DNA of 64,000 bases. Origin: Pseudomonas sp. URIL14HWK12:I12. Its GTDB lineage: Bacteria > Pseudomonadota > Gammaproteobacteria > Pseudomonadales > Pseudomonadaceae. The number at the start of each line of letters is the position of its first letter. Position 1 is the stretch's first letter. Under the pieces are notes generated by a model. It had not been told where the DNA came from. It did not search any database and was given only the letters and a program-made list of their open reading frames with translations. This document shows, piece by piece, positions 1 through 9,356 of the stretch. The stretch spans positions 186,001 through 250,000 of the forward strand of contig NZ_QEQL01000002.1 of the NCBI RefSeq assembly GCF_003097135.1. Reading direction: 5' to 3'. A program made the translations under genes and the position numbers.

Positions 1-737
1 AAGGCAGCGTCGCCGAGCCCGAGCCGCAGGTGCTGGAGAAGCTTGGCAAGGAGCCGGTGCTGGTGGAGTACGGCAAATCGTTCTTCCCAGTGTTGTTCAT
101 CGTCTTCGTGCTGCGTTCTTTTCTGGTCGAGCCCTTCCAGATTCCGTCCGGCTCGATGATTCCGACGCTGGAAGTGGGCGATTACATTCTGGTGAATAAA
201 TTCGCCTACGGTATTCGCCTGCCGGTGATCGACAAGAAGGTCATCGAGGTTGGGCAGCCTGCCCGGGGCGACGTGATGGTGTTCCGTTACCCCTCCGACC
301 CGAGCGTCAACTACATCAAGCGCGTCATCGGCTTGCCGGGCGACACTATTCGCTACACTGACGACAAGCATCTGTACGTCAATGGCCAATTGATCACCGA
401 CCAGCAACTGTCTACGGCCTATGACCCCGAACTGGGAGACATCGCTGTGTACAAGGAGCGCATCGGCGATGTCGAGCACCTGATCCACAAAGCCATACGC
501 CCGACAAGGGCGGGCAGCCAGTGGACCGTGCCCGCCGGGCATTACTTCATGATGGGCGACAACCGCGACAACTCGAACGATAGCCGCTACTGGGATGACC
601 CCAGCATTCCTCGTGACATGCAGGGCATGGTCCCGGACGAAAACATCGTCGGCAAGGCGTTCGCGATATGGATGAGCTGGCCGAGCCCGGTGTTCAGCCA
701 TTTCCCTTCGTTCTTGCGGGTCGGCATGATCAAGTGA
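1..737 (+). CDS. lepB: Signal peptidase I, 5' end outside the window
   Basis: Inner-membrane serine protease that removes signal peptides from Sec and Tat substrates. The reading frame is open from base 3, upstream of the first GTG at 30, so the start and first membrane segment lie before the window; about 50 residues should be missing compared with Pseudomonas LepB of about 284. Visible are the second membrane segment (FFPVLFIVFVLRSFLVEPF), the catalytic serine in PSGSM (codon at 153-155), the general-base lysine region YIKRVIGLPGD, and the conserved box GDNRDNSNDSRYW. It is the first gene of a run with the DUF4845 gene, rnc, era, recO and pdxJ, the usual Pseudomonas order downstream of lepA. 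Identity is certain; only the N-terminus is unknown. Confidence 0.97.
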   Translation, partial: GSVAEPEPQVLEKLGKEPVLVEYGKSFFPVLFIVFVLRSFLVEPFQIPSGSMIPTLEVGDYILVNKFAYGIRLPVIDKKVIEVGQPARGDVMVFRYPSDPSVNYIKRVIGLPGDTIRYTDDKHLYVNGQLITDQQLSTAYDPELGDIAVYKERIGDVEHLIHKAIRPTRAGSQWTVPAGHYFMMGDNRDNSNDSRYWDDPSIPRDMQGMVPDENIVGKAFAIWMSWPSPVFSHFPSFLRVGMIK

Positions 738-739
738 CC

Positions 740-753
740 GGCGCCTTGGCGCC
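740..753. other. Small perfect hairpin between lepB and the DUF4845 gene
   Basis: GGCGCC-TT-GGCGCC lies just after the lepB stop and directly before the GGAGG ribosome binding site (756-760) of the next gene. There is no T-run, so it is not a classical terminator; it could protect the mRNA or tune translation of the downstream gene. Structure is seen; role is inference. Confidence 0.4.
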
Positions 754-765
754 ACGGAGGCAAGG

Positions 766-1143
766 ATGAACAGTGTCGCGCGTCAACAGGGGCTTTCGCT
801 CGTTGGGTGGCTTCTCGCCCTGGCACTGCTGGCCTTCGTGTTCTCCATCGGGCTGAAGGTGGTACCGCATTACATGGACTTCTGGTCCCTGAAGAAGGTG
901 ATGGACAACGCCGGTGCCAACAAGGATGAGCGCCTCGATGGCCCCGGCGACTTCATTGCTCATGTGCAGCGAGGCCTGACCGTCAATGGCATTTCCGGGC
1001 TGGACCTCCACCAGGTGCTGGTCGTCGAAGAACAAGGTGGCGTAATCAATGCCCATCTCAATTATGAAAAGCGTGAACACCTGGCCGGCAATATCGACCT
1101 GGTTCTGGTGTTCAAGCACGATACGAGCGTGACCAGCCAGTGA
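766..1143 (+). CDS. DUF4845 membrane-anchored protein
   Basis: 125-residue protein with one N-terminal hydrophobic segment (about residues 10-32) and a soluble C-terminal domain. The N-terminus, [17 protein letters not shown], resembles the start of type IV prepilins (basic residues, glycine, then a hydrophobic helix), but lacks the glutamate at +5 that prepilins use, so it is probably just an anchored protein. The family is found between lepB and rnc in many gamma-proteobacteria; its function is not established. Ribosome site GGAGG at 756-760 supports the ATG. Its stop overlaps the GTG of rnc, which suggests translational coupling with lepB and rnc. Confidence 0.85.
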   Translation: MNSVARQQGLSLVGWLLALALLAFVFSIGLKVVPHYMDFWSLKKVMDNAGANKDERLDGPGDFIAHVQRGLTVNGISGLDLHQVLVVEEQGGVINAHLNYEKREHLAGNIDLVLVFKHDTSVTSQ

Positions 1144-1832
1144 GTGTTTCGTTAAGCCGGCTCGAGCGACAGCTCGGCCACACCTTCCAGGATCAGGACC
1201 AGATGATCCTGGCCCTGACGCACCGCAGCTTTGCCGGGCGCAACAATGAGCGCCTGGAGTTTCTGGGCGATGCAATCCTCAATTTCGTCGTGGGGGAGGC
1301 GCTGTACGAGCGGTTTCCGCAGGCCCGTGAAGGTCAGCTTTCCCGGCTGCGCGCACGATTGGTCAAGGGGGAAACCCTGGCGGTGTTGGCCCGCGGCTTC
1401 GAATTGGGCGACTACCTGCGGCTGGGCTCCGGCGAACTCAAGAGCGGCGGCTTCCGCCGTGAGTCGATCCTTGCCGATGCCCTGGAGGCGCTGATCGGCG
1501 CCATCTATCTGGATGCTGGCATGGAGGTGGCTCGCGCCCGCGTGCTGGCTTGGCTGGCGGGTGAGTTCGAGCGCCTGACCCTGGTCGATACCAACAAAGA
1601 CCCCAAAACCCGGCTGCAGGAGTTTCTGCAGTCGCGTGGTTGCGATCTGCCCAAATACGAGGTGGTCGATATCCAGGGTGAGCCGCACTGCCGCACCTTC
1701 TTCGTCGAATGCGAAGTGGTGCTGCTAAACGAAAAAAGCCGCGGCCAAGGTGCCAGCCGGCGTATCGCCGAGCAAGTGGCCGCCGCATCGGCGCTGATCG
1801 CCCTGGGCGTGGAGAATGGCAACCATGAGTGA
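1140..1832 (+). CDS. rnc: Ribonuclease III
   Basis: Double-strand-specific endoribonuclease that processes rRNA precursors and many mRNAs in the cytoplasm. The 230-residue protein has the RNase III signature [13 protein letters not shown] near residues 35-47, which supplies acidic metal ligands, a second acidic site in [13 protein letters not shown], and a C-terminal double-stranded-RNA-binding domain (about residues 155-225, [11 protein letters not shown] onwards). Start is GTG at 1140, overlapping the preceding stop, and the 3' end overlaps era by 8 bases. The rnc-era-recO order is conserved in proteobacteria; in E. coli RNase III cleaves its own leader, which I cannot assess here. Confidence 0.97.
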   Translation: MSVSLSRLERQLGHTFQDQDQMILALTHRSFAGRNNERLEFLGDAILNFVVGEALYERFPQAREGQLSRLRARLVKGETLAVLARGFELGDYLRLGSGELKSGGFRRESILADALEALIGAIYLDAGMEVARARVLAWLAGEFERLTLVDTNKDPKTRLQEFLQSRGCDLPKYEVVDIQGEPHCRTFFVECEVVLLNEKSRGQGASRRIAEQVAAASALIALGVENGNHE

Positions 1833-2721
1833 TACCCCTACCCGCTGCGGCTACGTGGCCATCGTTGGTCGGCCGAACGTGGGCAAGTCCACCTTGCTCA
1901 ACCACATCCTTGGCCAGAAGCTGGCGATCACCTCGCGCAAGCCCCAGACCACTCGCCACACCATGCTTGGCATCAAGACCGAAGGCCCGGTGCAGGCGGT
2001 GTATGTCGATACCCCCGGTATGCACAAGGCCAATGACAAGGCCCTGAACCGCTATATGAACAAGACCGCGTCGGCTGCCTTGAAGGACGTCGACGTGGTG
2101 ATCTTCGTCGTCGACCGTACCCGCTGGACCGACGAGGATCAACTGGTGCTCGAACGCGTCCAGTACGTGGAAGGGCCTTTGATTCTGGCGGTCAACAAGG
2201 TCGACCGCATGGACGACAAGGCCGACCTCATTCCTCACCTTCAATGGTTGCAGGAGCAGTTGCCCAAGGCTCAGATCGTGCCGATTTCCGCCCAGCAAGG
2301 GCACAACCTCGATAGCCTCGAGGCCGTGATCGGCAACTTGCTGCCTGAAGGTGAGCATTTCTTCCCAGACGACCAGATCACCGACCGCAGCAGCCGCTTC
2401 CTGGCCGCCGAGTTGGTGCGCGAGAAAATCATGCGCCAGCTGGGCGCCGAGCTTCCGTACCAGGTCACCGTCGAAATCGAAGAGTTCAAGCAGCAGGGCC
2501 GTACCTTGCACATCCATGCGCTGATTCTGGTAGAGCGGGACGGCCAGAAAAAAATCATCATCGGTGACAAGGGTGAGCGCATCAAGCGCCTGGGCACCGA
2601 AGCGCGCAAGGACATGGAAACCCTGTTCGACGCCAAGGTGATGCTCAACCTGTGGGTGAAGGTAAAGGGTGGCTGGTCTGACGACGAGCGCGCCCTGCGT
2701 TCGCTGGGATACACGGACTGA
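1825..2721 (+). CDS. era: GTPase Era
   Basis: Essential GTPase that binds the 3' end of 16S rRNA and assists 30S maturation. The 298-residue protein shows all GTPase motifs: GRPNVGKST (G1), DTPG (G3), NKVD (G4) and SAQQG (G5), followed by a C-terminal KH domain with [13 protein letters not shown]. Two in-frame ATGs exist at 1816 and 1825; the second is chosen because the purine-rich GGAGA at 1811-1815 then sits at about 9 bases spacing, while it would touch the first ATG. The gene starts inside the last codons of rnc, and recO follows after 12 bases. Confidence 0.97.
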   Translation: MSDTPTRCGYVAIVGRPNVGKSTLLNHILGQKLAITSRKPQTTRHTMLGIKTEGPVQAVYVDTPGMHKANDKALNRYMNKTASAALKDVDVVIFVVDRTRWTDEDQLVLERVQYVEGPLILAVNKVDRMDDKADLIPHLQWLQEQLPKAQIVPISAQQGHNLDSLEAVIGNLLPEGEHFFPDDQITDRSSRFLAAELVREKIMRQLGAELPYQVTVEIEEFKQQGRTLHIHALILVERDGQKKIIIGDKGERIKRLGTEARKDMETLFDAKVMLNLWVKVKGGWSDDERALRSLGYTD

Positions 2722-2733
2722 TCCCTCGCGCGC

Positions 2734-3417
2734 ATGAGCCTTGTCGATACTCGCCAGGCGTATGTGCTGCACACCCGCCCTTATCGTGAAACCAGTGCCC
2801 TGGTCGACTTCATGTCGGCGCAGGGCGTTGTGCGTGGCGTGCTGCGCAGCGCTCGCGGCAAGGTGGGTAGCCTGGCGCGCCCCTTCGTGCCCTTGGAGGT
2901 GGAGCTGCGCGGGCGCGGCGAATTACGCACCGTAGGCCGCATGGAGCCGATGGGCAACGGCCATTGGCTGCTGGGCGATGCGTTGTTCAGCGGCCTGTAC
3001 CTCAACGAGCTGCTGGTGCGCCTGCTGCCAGCGGAGGTGGCGCAGCCCGCGCTGTACGAGCATTACTGCCTGACCTTGCAGGCACTGGCTGAAGGTCGAG
3101 GCCTGGAGCCGCTGTTGCGCAGTTTCGAGTGGCGGTTGCTCGACGAACTGGGATACGCCTTCGCTCTGGATCAGGACGTGCATGGCGAACCTATAGAGGC
3201 CGGCCGGTTATATTGCCTCAGGCCGGAGGCCGGGCTCGAGCCGGTGCCGGCGTTCCAGCCGGGAGTGTTCGACGGCCAGCATCTGTTGGCGATGGCTGAA
3301 GTGAATTGGGAAGCCCCTGGTGCCTTGGCCGCTGCCAAGCGGCTGATGCGCCAGGCGTTGGCTGCCCATCTGGGCGGCCGCCCGCTGGTGAGCCGCGAAC
3401 TGTTCCGCAAGCCCTGA
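2734..3417 (+). CDS. recO: DNA repair protein RecO
   Basis: Recombination mediator of the RecF pathway that helps load RecA onto SSB-coated single-stranded DNA. The 227-residue product fits the family length. The N-terminal OB-fold (residues 1-80) starts [19 protein letters not shown], typical of RecO, and the C-terminal part is helical with the conserved region [15 protein letters not shown]. No four-cysteine zinc motif is visible, as in other gamma-proteobacterial forms. It sits between era and pdxJ, as in most proteobacteria. Confidence 0.94.
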   Translation: MSLVDTRQAYVLHTRPYRETSALVDFMSAQGVVRGVLRSARGKVGSLARPFVPLEVELRGRGELRTVGRMEPMGNGHWLLGDALFSGLYLNELLVRLLPAEVAQPALYEHYCLTLQALAEGRGLEPLLRSFEWRLLDELGYAFALDQDVHGEPIEAGRLYCLRPEAGLEPVPAFQPGVFDGQHLLAMAEVNWEAPGALAAAKRLMRQALAAHLGGRPLVSRELFRKP

Positions 3418-3450
3418 TATCCTGTGCGCTCGACACACAGGAGACCCGTC

Positions 3451-4194
3451 GTGACCAACACCAATCGCATCCTGCTGGGCGTGAACATCGATCATGTCGC
3501 CACCCTGCGCCAAGCCCGCGGCACTCGCTACCCTGACCCGGTCAAGGCGGCGCTGGACGCCGAGCAGGCTGGCGCCGATGGCATCACCGTGCACCTGCGC
3601 GAAGATCGCCGGCATATCCAGGATCGCGACGTGCTGCTGCTCAAGGATGTGCTGCAAACCCGCATGAACTTCGAGATGGGCGTGACCGAGGAGATGCTCG
3701 CGTTCGCCGAGCGCCTGCGCCCGGCCCATGTGTGCCTGGTGCCCGAGACTCGCCAGGAGCTCACCACCGAAGGCGGGCTGGATGTCGCCGGGCAACGCGC
3801 TCGTATCGAAGCAGCCGTGCAACGTTTAAGTGCGGTTGGCAGCGAGGTTTCGCTGTTCATCGACGCCGACCCGCGGCAAATCGAAGCTTCGCGAGCGGTA
3901 GGTGCGCCGGCGATCGAACTTCACACCGGCCGTTACGCCGATGCCCATACGCCCGGCGAAGAAGCCGCAGAGCTCAAGCGCATTGCCGACGGGGTGGCGT
4001 TAGGCCTGCAGCAGGGGCTGATCGTCAATGCCGGCCATGGCTTGCACTATCACAATGTGGAGGCGGTCGCCGCCATCGCGGGCATCAACGAACTGAACAT
4101 CGGCCACGCGTTGGTGGCCCATGCATTGTTCGTTGGCTTCCCAGCCGCCGTGGCCGAGATGAAGGCACTGATCGTCGCCGCCGCATGCCGGTAA
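3451..4194 (+). CDS. pdxJ: Pyridoxine 5'-phosphate synthase
   Basis: Condenses 1-deoxy-D-xylulose 5-phosphate with 3-amino-2-oxopropyl phosphate to pyridoxine 5'-phosphate, the last ring-forming step of the DXP-dependent vitamin B6 route. The 247-residue TIM barrel begins [19 protein letters not shown] and contains [26 protein letters not shown] and [12 protein letters not shown], all family signatures. The start is GTG at 3451, preceded by CAGGAG at 3438-3443; the in-frame GTG at 3424 has no such site and would add unconserved residues. It ends this operon. Its convergent neighbour here is algW, which is not the usual partner. Confidence 0.97.
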   Translation: MTNTNRILLGVNIDHVATLRQARGTRYPDPVKAALDAEQAGADGITVHLREDRRHIQDRDVLLLKDVLQTRMNFEMGVTEEMLAFAERLRPAHVCLVPETRQELTTEGGLDVAGQRARIEAAVQRLSAVGSEVSLFIDADPRQIEASRAVGAPAIELHTGRYADAHTPGEEAAELKRIADGVALGLQQGLIVNAGHGLHYHNVEAVAAIAGINELNIGHALVAHALFVGFPAAVAEMKALIVAAACR

Positions 4195-4219
4195 TCGGCT
4201 GGCGCGGCGCGCGCCGGCC

Positions 4220-5392
4220 CTAGTTCTGGTCCTGACCCTGCTCTGGGTTCGCCGCCGGTGCTGGCGGCGGGCGCAGGCCGATCTCGGCAGTCAGCTTCAA
4301 CGATTTACCGTTACGCATTACCTCGATACCAATGCGCTCACCGGGATGCGTGCGGGCGACCTGGTTCATCGACTTGCGCCCGTCGGCGGCAGGCTCGCCA
4401 TTGATTGCCACGATGACATCACCCTGCTGCAAGCCAGCCTTTTGCGCCGGGCCGCCTTTGAACACACCTGATACCACGATCCCGGGCTTGTCCTTCATTC
4501 CGTAGGACTGTGCCAGGTCGGGGGTCAGCGGCTGGACTTCGATGCCGAGCCAACCGCGGATCACCTGGCCGTGCTCGATGATCGACTTCATCACCTCCAG
4601 AGCCAGCTTGGTCGGAATGGCGAAGCCAATGCCTTGGGAGCCGCCTGACTTGGAAAAGATCGCGGTATTGATGCCCGTGAGGTTGCCGTTGGCATCGACC
4701 AGCGCGCCACCGGAGTTGCCCGGGTTGATCGCCGCGTCGGTCTGGATGAAGTCTTCGTACGTGTTCAGGCCTAGCTGGTTGCGGCCGGTGGCGCTGATGA
4801 TGCCCATGGTCACGGTTTGGCCGACGCCGAAGGGGTTGCCAATGGCCAGCGCCACATCGCCGATGCGAATGTTGTCGGAGCTGCCGATGGTGATCGATGG
4901 CAGGTTCTTCAGGTCGATCTTCAGGACTGCAAGGTCGGTTTCCGGGTCGCTGCCGATCACCCGTGCCAGGGTTTCACGGCCATCCTTGAGCGCCACCACG
5001 ATCTGCTCGGCACCACTGGTGACGTGGTTGTTGGTCAGTAGGTAGCCTTCCGGGCTCATGATCACCGCCGAGCCCAGGCTTGACTCCCAGCGGCGCTGGC
5101 GGGGCATGTTGTCTCCGAAGAAGCGACGGAATTGCGGGTCTTCGAACAACGGATGCGAGGTCTTGTTCACCTGTTTGGTGGTGTAGAGGTTGGCCACCGC
5201 AGGGGCGGCCGCAGCAACGGCGTCGGCGTAGGAGACCGGGCCCTGGGTGACGGTGGCGGTCTGCGGCGCTTGCTGCAGGTTCACATCCTGGCTGGGCAAC
5301 CCCACCCACTGCGGGAAGCGAAAGATGATCAGCAGCGCGAACAGCACACCGGTGAGCAGGGGCCAGCCAAGATAGCGTAATGCCTTGAACAT
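4220..5392 (-). CDS. algW: Periplasmic serine protease AlgW (DegS type)
   Basis: Inner-membrane anchored DegS-type protease that cuts the anti-sigma factor MucA and so releases AlgU (RpoE) upon outer-membrane protein stress. The 390-residue product has one N-terminal anchor (residues 6-26), a trypsin-like domain with His123 (LLTNNHV), Asp153 (ETDLAVLK) and Ser227 (PGNSGGA), and a single C-terminal PDZ domain (about residues 275-365). The triad positions agree with what is known of P. aeruginosa AlgW. The start MFKALRYLGW at 5392 is chosen over an upstream ATG at 5500 because it gives the right length. No ribosome site decides it. It diverges from the NIF3-family gene. Confidence 0.95.
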   Translation of the reverse strand: MFKALRYLGWPLLTGVLFALLIIFRFPQWVGLPSQDVNLQQAPQTATVTQGPVSYADAVAAAAPAVANLYTTKQVNKTSHPLFEDPQFRRFFGDNMPRQRRWESSLGSAVIMSPEGYLLTNNHVTSGAEQIVVALKDGRETLARVIGSDPETDLAVLKIDLKNLPSITIGSSDNIRIGDVALAIGNPFGVGQTVTMGIISATGRNQLGLNTYEDFIQTDAAINPGNSGGALVDANGNLTGINTAIFSKSGGSQGIGFAIPTKLALEVMKSIIEHGQVIRGWLGIEVQPLTPDLAQSYGMKDKPGIVVSGVFKGGPAQKAGLQQGDVIVAINGEPAADGRKSMNQVARTHPGERIGIEVMRNGKSLKLTAEIGLRPPPAPAANPEQGQDQN

Positions 5393-5424
5393 GGAGCAGT
5401 TCCGAAGGGTTGGCGGGGCGGGGC

Positions 5425-5452
5425 TTGCGCACCGCATAATGGCCGGCATTAT
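5425..5452 (+). promoter_or_regulatory. Candidate promoter and palindrome between algW and the NIF3 gene
   Basis: TTGCGC (5425-5430), 16 bases, CATTAT (5447-5452) reads as a moderate sigma-70 promoter towards the NIF3-family gene. The -10 lies in an inverted repeat ATAATG-GCCGG-CATTAT (5436-5452) in the 106-base divergent intergenic region. Seen by eye only; no mapping data. Confidence 0.35.
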
Positions 5453-5498
5453 ACGGGCGCTTGGCGCCCCTGGCAGAGCCTTTTTCCGGAGACTTCCC

Positions 5499-6257
5499 AT
5501 GGCCGTAGCACTCGATACCCTGGTTCAGGAAGCGGACCGCTATCTCAACGCGGCGAGCATCCAGGACTACTGCCCCAACGGCCTGCAGGTCGAGGGGCGG
5601 CCCCAAGTGATGCGCATCGTCAGCGGTGTGACCGCCAGCCAGGCGCTGGTAGACGCCGCGATCGAGGCTCGCGCCGACCTGCTGCTGGTGCACCACGGGT
5701 ATTTCTGGAAGGGCGAGAACCCCTGCATCACGGGGATGAAACAGCGCCGCCTCAAGGCATTATTGCGGCACGACATCAGCTTGCTGGCCTATCACCTGCC
5801 ACTGGATGTACATCCGGAGGTAGGCAACAACGCTCAACTGGCGCTGCACCTGGGCATCGAGGTCGAGGGGCCGCTAGACCCTGCCAACCCGCGAGTGGTG
5901 GGGCTGGCCGGCGCGTTGCCGGAGCCTGTCAGTGCTCAGGAGTTCGCTGCGCGCGTGGAGAGGGTGCTGGGCCGTGCACCGTTGCTGGTGGAGGGCAAGC
6001 GGGCCGTGCAGCGTATTGGCTGGTGCAGCGGCGGCGGGCAGGGGTATATCGACCAGGCCATCGCCGCGGGCGTCGACCTGTATCTCACGGGTGAAGCGTC
6101 CGAGCAGACCTACCACAGCGCTCGCGAGAACGGGGTGTCGTTCATCGCAGCCGGGCACCACGCCACCGAGCGCTACGGGGTGCAGGCACTGGGTGAATAC
6201 CTGGCGCGGCGCTTCGCCGTGGAGCATGTGTTCATCGACTGCCCCAACCCCATTTGA
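5499..6257 (+). CDS. NIF3/DUF34-family metal-binding protein (YbgI-like)
   Basis: 252-residue protein of the NIF3 family, often labelled GTP cyclohydrolase 1 type 2 homolog. These proteins form toroidal hexamers with a dinuclear metal site; their true substrate is unsettled. Metal ligands are visible in DLLLVHHGYFWK and in IAAGHHATERYG near the C-terminus, plus LLAYHLPLDVHPEVGNN in the middle. The start ATG at 5499 is preceded by CCGGAGA; an in-frame ATG near 5385 would run antisense to the algW start and is not conserved in character. It lies next to algW as in other Pseudomonas. Confidence 0.9.
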   Translation: MAVALDTLVQEADRYLNAASIQDYCPNGLQVEGRPQVMRIVSGVTASQALVDAAIEARADLLLVHHGYFWKGENPCITGMKQRRLKALLRHDISLLAYHLPLDVHPEVGNNAQLALHLGIEVEGPLDPANPRVVGLAGALPEPVSAQEFAARVERVLGRAPLLVEGKRAVQRIGWCSGGGQGYIDQAIAAGVDLYLTGEASEQTYHSARENGVSFIAAGHHATERYGVQALGEYLARRFAVEHVFIDCPNPI

Positions 6258-6396
6258 GGGCGAAACCAGCCGGCATATGCTAATGCCTTTCCGGTCTAAC
6301 CCCTCGCCTGGATATACACAGGGCCTGTGATAAAGTGCGCCGTTCGAACACGGCCCGCCGGCCGTCATAACGTAAAGCCTTTACCCGTGAGTAGCC

Positions 6397-7314
6397 ATGG
6401 TCGACAAACTGACGCACCTCAAACAGTTGGAGGCGGAAAGCATCCACATCATTCGTGAAGTGGCCGCCGAGTTCGACAACCCGGTGATGCTGTATTCGAT
6501 CGGCAAGGATTCGGCCGTGATGCTGCACCTGGCGCGCAAAGCCTTTTTCCCAGGCAAGCTGCCGTTTCCGGTGCTGCACGTCGATACCCGCTGGAAATTC
6601 CAGGAGATGTACAAGTTCCGCGACCAAATGGTCAAGGACATGAACCTCGACCTGCTGGTCCACATCAACCCGGAAGGCGTTGAGCAGAACGTCAACCCGT
6701 TCACGCACGGTAGCTCCAAGCACACCGACATCATGAAAACCCAGGGCCTGAAGCAGGCGCTGGACAAGTACGGTTTCGATGCAGCCTTCGGTGGCGCCCG
6801 CCGTGATGAAGAGAAGTCGCGCGCCAAGGAGCGCGTGTATTCCTTCCGTGACAGCAAACACCGCTGGGACCCGAAAAACCAACGCCCCGAGCTGTGGAAC
6901 ATCTACAACGGCAAGGTCAACAAGGGCGAGTCGATCCGTGTCTTCCCCCTGTCGAACTGGACCGAGCTGGATATCTGGCAATACATCTACCTCGAAGGGA
7001 TCCCGATCGTGCCGCTGTACTTCGCCGCCGAACGGCCGGTGATCGAAAAGAACGGCACCCTGCTGATGATCGACGACGACCGCATCCTCGAGTACCTGAG
7101 CGATGAAGAGAAAGCGCGCATCGTCAACAAGAAGGTCCGCTTCCGTACCCTGGGCTGCTATCCGCTGACCGGTGCGGTGGAATCCGAAGCCGATACCCTG
7201 ACCGACATCATTCAGGAAATGTTGCTGACGCGTACGTCCGAGCGCCAGGGCCGGGTCATCGACCACGATGCCGCAGGCTCGATGGAAGACAAGAAACGCC
7301 AGGGCTACTTCTAA
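6397..7314 (+). CDS. cysD: Sulfate adenylyltransferase subunit 2
   Basis: Catalytic small subunit of ATP sulfurylase, which makes adenosine 5'-phosphosulfate from sulfate and ATP in the first step of sulfate assimilation. The 305-residue protein is a PP-loop nucleotide-binding enzyme with [12 protein letters not shown] near residues 32-43, and has the PAPS-reductase-like signatures [16 protein letters not shown] and [15 protein letters not shown]. It is followed after 18 bases by cysNC, its GTPase partner. The 139-base upstream region contains a TG-T-GATAAA element at 6326-6334 that could be an extended -10; no clear -35 or CysB site could be assigned by eye. Confidence 0.97.
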   Translation: MVDKLTHLKQLEAESIHIIREVAAEFDNPVMLYSIGKDSAVMLHLARKAFFPGKLPFPVLHVDTRWKFQEMYKFRDQMVKDMNLDLLVHINPEGVEQNVNPFTHGSSKHTDIMKTQGLKQALDKYGFDAAFGGARRDEEKSRAKERVYSFRDSKHRWDPKNQRPELWNIYNGKVNKGESIRVFPLSNWTELDIWQYIYLEGIPIVPLYFAAERPVIEKNGTLLMIDDDRILEYLSDEEKARIVNKKVRFRTLGCYPLTGAVESEADTLTDIIQEMLLTRTSERQGRVIDHDAAGSMEDKKRQGYF

Positions 7315-7332
7315 ACTTCAGGGTTTTTCATC

Positions 7333-9234
7333 ATGTCGCACCAATCCGATCTGATCAGCGAAGACATCCTCGCTTATCTGGCCCAGCACGAGCGTAAAGA
7401 GCTGCTGCGCTTTCTCACCTGTGGCAACGTCGACGACGGCAAGAGCACCCTGATCGGGCGCCTGCTGCACGACTCCAAGATGATCTACGAGGACCACCTC
7501 GAGGCGATTACACGGGATTCGAAAAAATCCGGCACCACCGGTGAGGAAGTCGACCTGGCGCTGCTGGTCGATGGCCTGCAGGCCGAGCGTGAGCAGGGCA
7601 TCACCATCGATGTGGCCTACCGTTACTTCTCCACGGCCCGTCGCAAGTTCATCATCGCCGATACGCCCGGCCATGAGCAGTACACCCGCAACATGGCCAC
7701 CGGTGCATCCACCTGTGACCTGGCGATCATCCTGGTCGATGCGCGCTACGGCGTGCAGACCCAGACCCGCCGCCACAGCTATATCGCTAGCCTGCTTGGG
7801 ATCAAGCACATTGTGGTGGCCATCAACAAGATGGACCTCAAAGGTTTCGATCAAGGCGTGTTCGATGCCATCCAGGCCGACTACCTGGCGTTCGCCGAGG
7901 CCATAGGCCTGGCTCCCACAACCCTGCATTTCGTGCCAATGTCGGCCCTCAAGGGTGACAACGTGGTCAACCGCAGCGAGCGCTCGCCGTGGTACGAAGG
8001 CCCCACGCTGATGGACATCCTCGAAACCGTGGAGGTGGCAGCCGATCGCAACCTGACCGACCTGCGCTTCCCGGTGCAGTACGTCAACCGCCCGAACCTC
8101 AACTTCCGTGGCTTTGCCGGGACCTTGGCCAGCGGTGTCGTGCACAAAGGCGATGAAGTCGTCGTATTGCCTTCGGGCAAGAGCAGCCGGGTCAAGTCCA
8201 TCGTCACCTTCGAAGGTGAATTGGAACAGGCCGGCCCCGGCCAGGCCGTGACGTTGACCATGGAAGACGAGATCGACATCTCTCGTGGCGACCTGTTGGT
8301 TCACGCCGATAACGTGCCGCCTGTTGCCGACCAGTTCGAGGCCATGCTGGTATGGATGGCTGAAGAGCCCATGCTGCCGGGCAAGAAATACGACATCAAG
8401 CGCGCCACCAGCTACGTACCAGGGTCGATCGCCGGGATCATGCACCAGGTGGATGTGAATACCCTGGAGAAGAACCAAGCCAGCCAGCTCAAGCTCAACG
8501 AGATTGGCCGGGTCAAGGTCAGCCTCGACGCCGCCATCGCCCTGGACGGCTATGAAAGCAACCGTACCACCGGTGCCTTCATCGTGATCGACCGCCTCAC
8601 CAATGGCACCGTTGGCGCCGGCATGATCATCGCCCCGCCAGTGGTGCCGCACGGTACGGCGGCTGGGCACGGCAAGGGCGCACACGTCGCCACCGGTGAG
8701 CGCGCACTGCGTTTCGGCCAGCAGCCGGCCACTGTGCTGTTCACCGGCCTCTCTGGGGCGGGCAAGAGCACCCTGGCCTATGCACTCGAACGGCGCCTGT
8801 TCGACATGGGGCGTGCGGTATACGTGCTCGATGGCCAAAACCTGCGCCATGACCTGAACAAGGGCTTGCCGCAGGACCGCGCAGGCCGCACCGAGAACTG
8901 GCGCCGTGCTGCACATGTGGCGCGCCAGTTCAACGAGGCCGGGCTCATTACGCTGGCGGCGTTCGTCGCCCCGGATGCCGAAGGCCGCGAACAGGCCCGT
9001 GCGCTGATCGGGCCGGAGCGGGTGATTACCGTGTACGTACAGGCTTCGCCTTCGATCTGCGCCCAGCGCGACCCGCAGGGGCTGTACGCTGCTGGCGGGG
9101 ATAACATCCCGGGCGATTCTTTCCCCTATGACGTACCGCTCAATGCGGACCTGGTCATCGATACCCAGTCGGTGAGCGTCGAAGAGGGTGTGAAGGCGGT
9201 GCTGGACGTTCTGCGCCAGCGCGGCGCGGTTTAG
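7333..9234 (+). CDS. cysNC: Fused sulfate adenylyltransferase subunit 1 / adenylylsulfate kinase
   Basis: Bifunctional protein: the N-terminal GTPase drives APS synthesis with CysD, and the C-terminal kinase converts APS to PAPS. The 633-residue product has an EF-Tu-like GTPase (residues 28-240: [22 protein letters not shown]), two beta-barrel domains (about 240-450), and an APS kinase domain starting about residue 455 with a second P-loop GLSGAGKST at about 472-480. The fusion is the normal Pseudomonas form, unlike separate cysN and cysC in E. coli. It ends the cysD operon and is followed by a REP-like repeat and a terminator. Confidence 0.97.
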   Translation: MSHQSDLISEDILAYLAQHERKELLRFLTCGNVDDGKSTLIGRLLHDSKMIYEDHLEAITRDSKKSGTTGEEVDLALLVDGLQAEREQGITIDVAYRYFSTARRKFIIADTPGHEQYTRNMATGASTCDLAIILVDARYGVQTQTRRHSYIASLLGIKHIVVAINKMDLKGFDQGVFDAIQADYLAFAEAIGLAPTTLHFVPMSALKGDNVVNRSERSPWYEGPTLMDILETVEVAADRNLTDLRFPVQYVNRPNLNFRGFAGTLASGVVHKGDEVVVLPSGKSSRVKSIVTFEGELEQAGPGQAVTLTMEDEIDISRGDLLVHADNVPPVADQFEAMLVWMAEEPMLPGKKYDIKRATSYVPGSIAGIMHQVDVNTLEKNQASQLKLNEIGRVKVSLDAAIALDGYESNRTTGAFIVIDRLTNGTVGAGMIIAPPVVPHGTAAGHGKGAHVATGERALRFGQQPATVLFTGLSGAGKSTLAYALERRLFDMGRAVYVLDGQNLRHDLNKGLPQDRAGRTENWRRAAHVARQFNEAGLITLAAFVAPDAEGREQARALIGPERVITVYVQASPSICAQRDPQGLYAAGGDNIPGDSFPYDVPLNADLVIDTQSVSVEEGVKAVLDVLRQRGAV

Positions 9235-9250
9235 CAGCCGCCCACCGCCC

Positions 9251-9311
9251 GGCAAGCCGGCCTCCCACCTAAGGCTCGATGCAGTTCAACACCGGGGGAG
9301 GGCGGCTTGCC
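9251..9311. repeat. REP-like inverted repeat downstream of cysNC
   Basis: Two arms face each other: GGCAAGCCGGCCTCCCAC at 9251-9268 and GGGGGAGGGCGGCTTGCC at 9294-9311, matching at 16 of 18 positions as an inverted repeat with a 25-base centre. The GTGGGAGG...GGCTTGCC core resembles the short palindromic REP elements dispersed between genes in P. putida group genomes. Only one copy was noticed in this window, so the assignment needs genome-wide counting. Confidence 0.5.
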
Positions 9312-9331
9312 ACGCGGCGAGCATAAACGAG

Positions 9332-9356
9332 AACGGGGCCTTTCGGCCCCGTTTTC
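9332..9356. terminator. Rho-independent terminator after cysNC
   Basis: AACGGGGCC-TTTC-GGCCCCGTT stem-loop (9332-9353) followed by TT. The 9-base-pair stem has A residues on one side and T on the other, so it can serve cysNC from the left and the reverse-strand YhcB-like gene, whose stop is at 9355, from the right. Confidence 0.8.

Noticed and set aside
30..737. A full-length lepB starting from the GTG at 30
   Set aside because: The frame is open up to the window edge and residues before the GTG continue the protein; the known family has a first membrane segment further upstream.
7318..9255. Antisense frame of about 645 codons over cysNC
   Set aside because: Same reason: no domain, no ribosome site, complete overlap with a confident gene.
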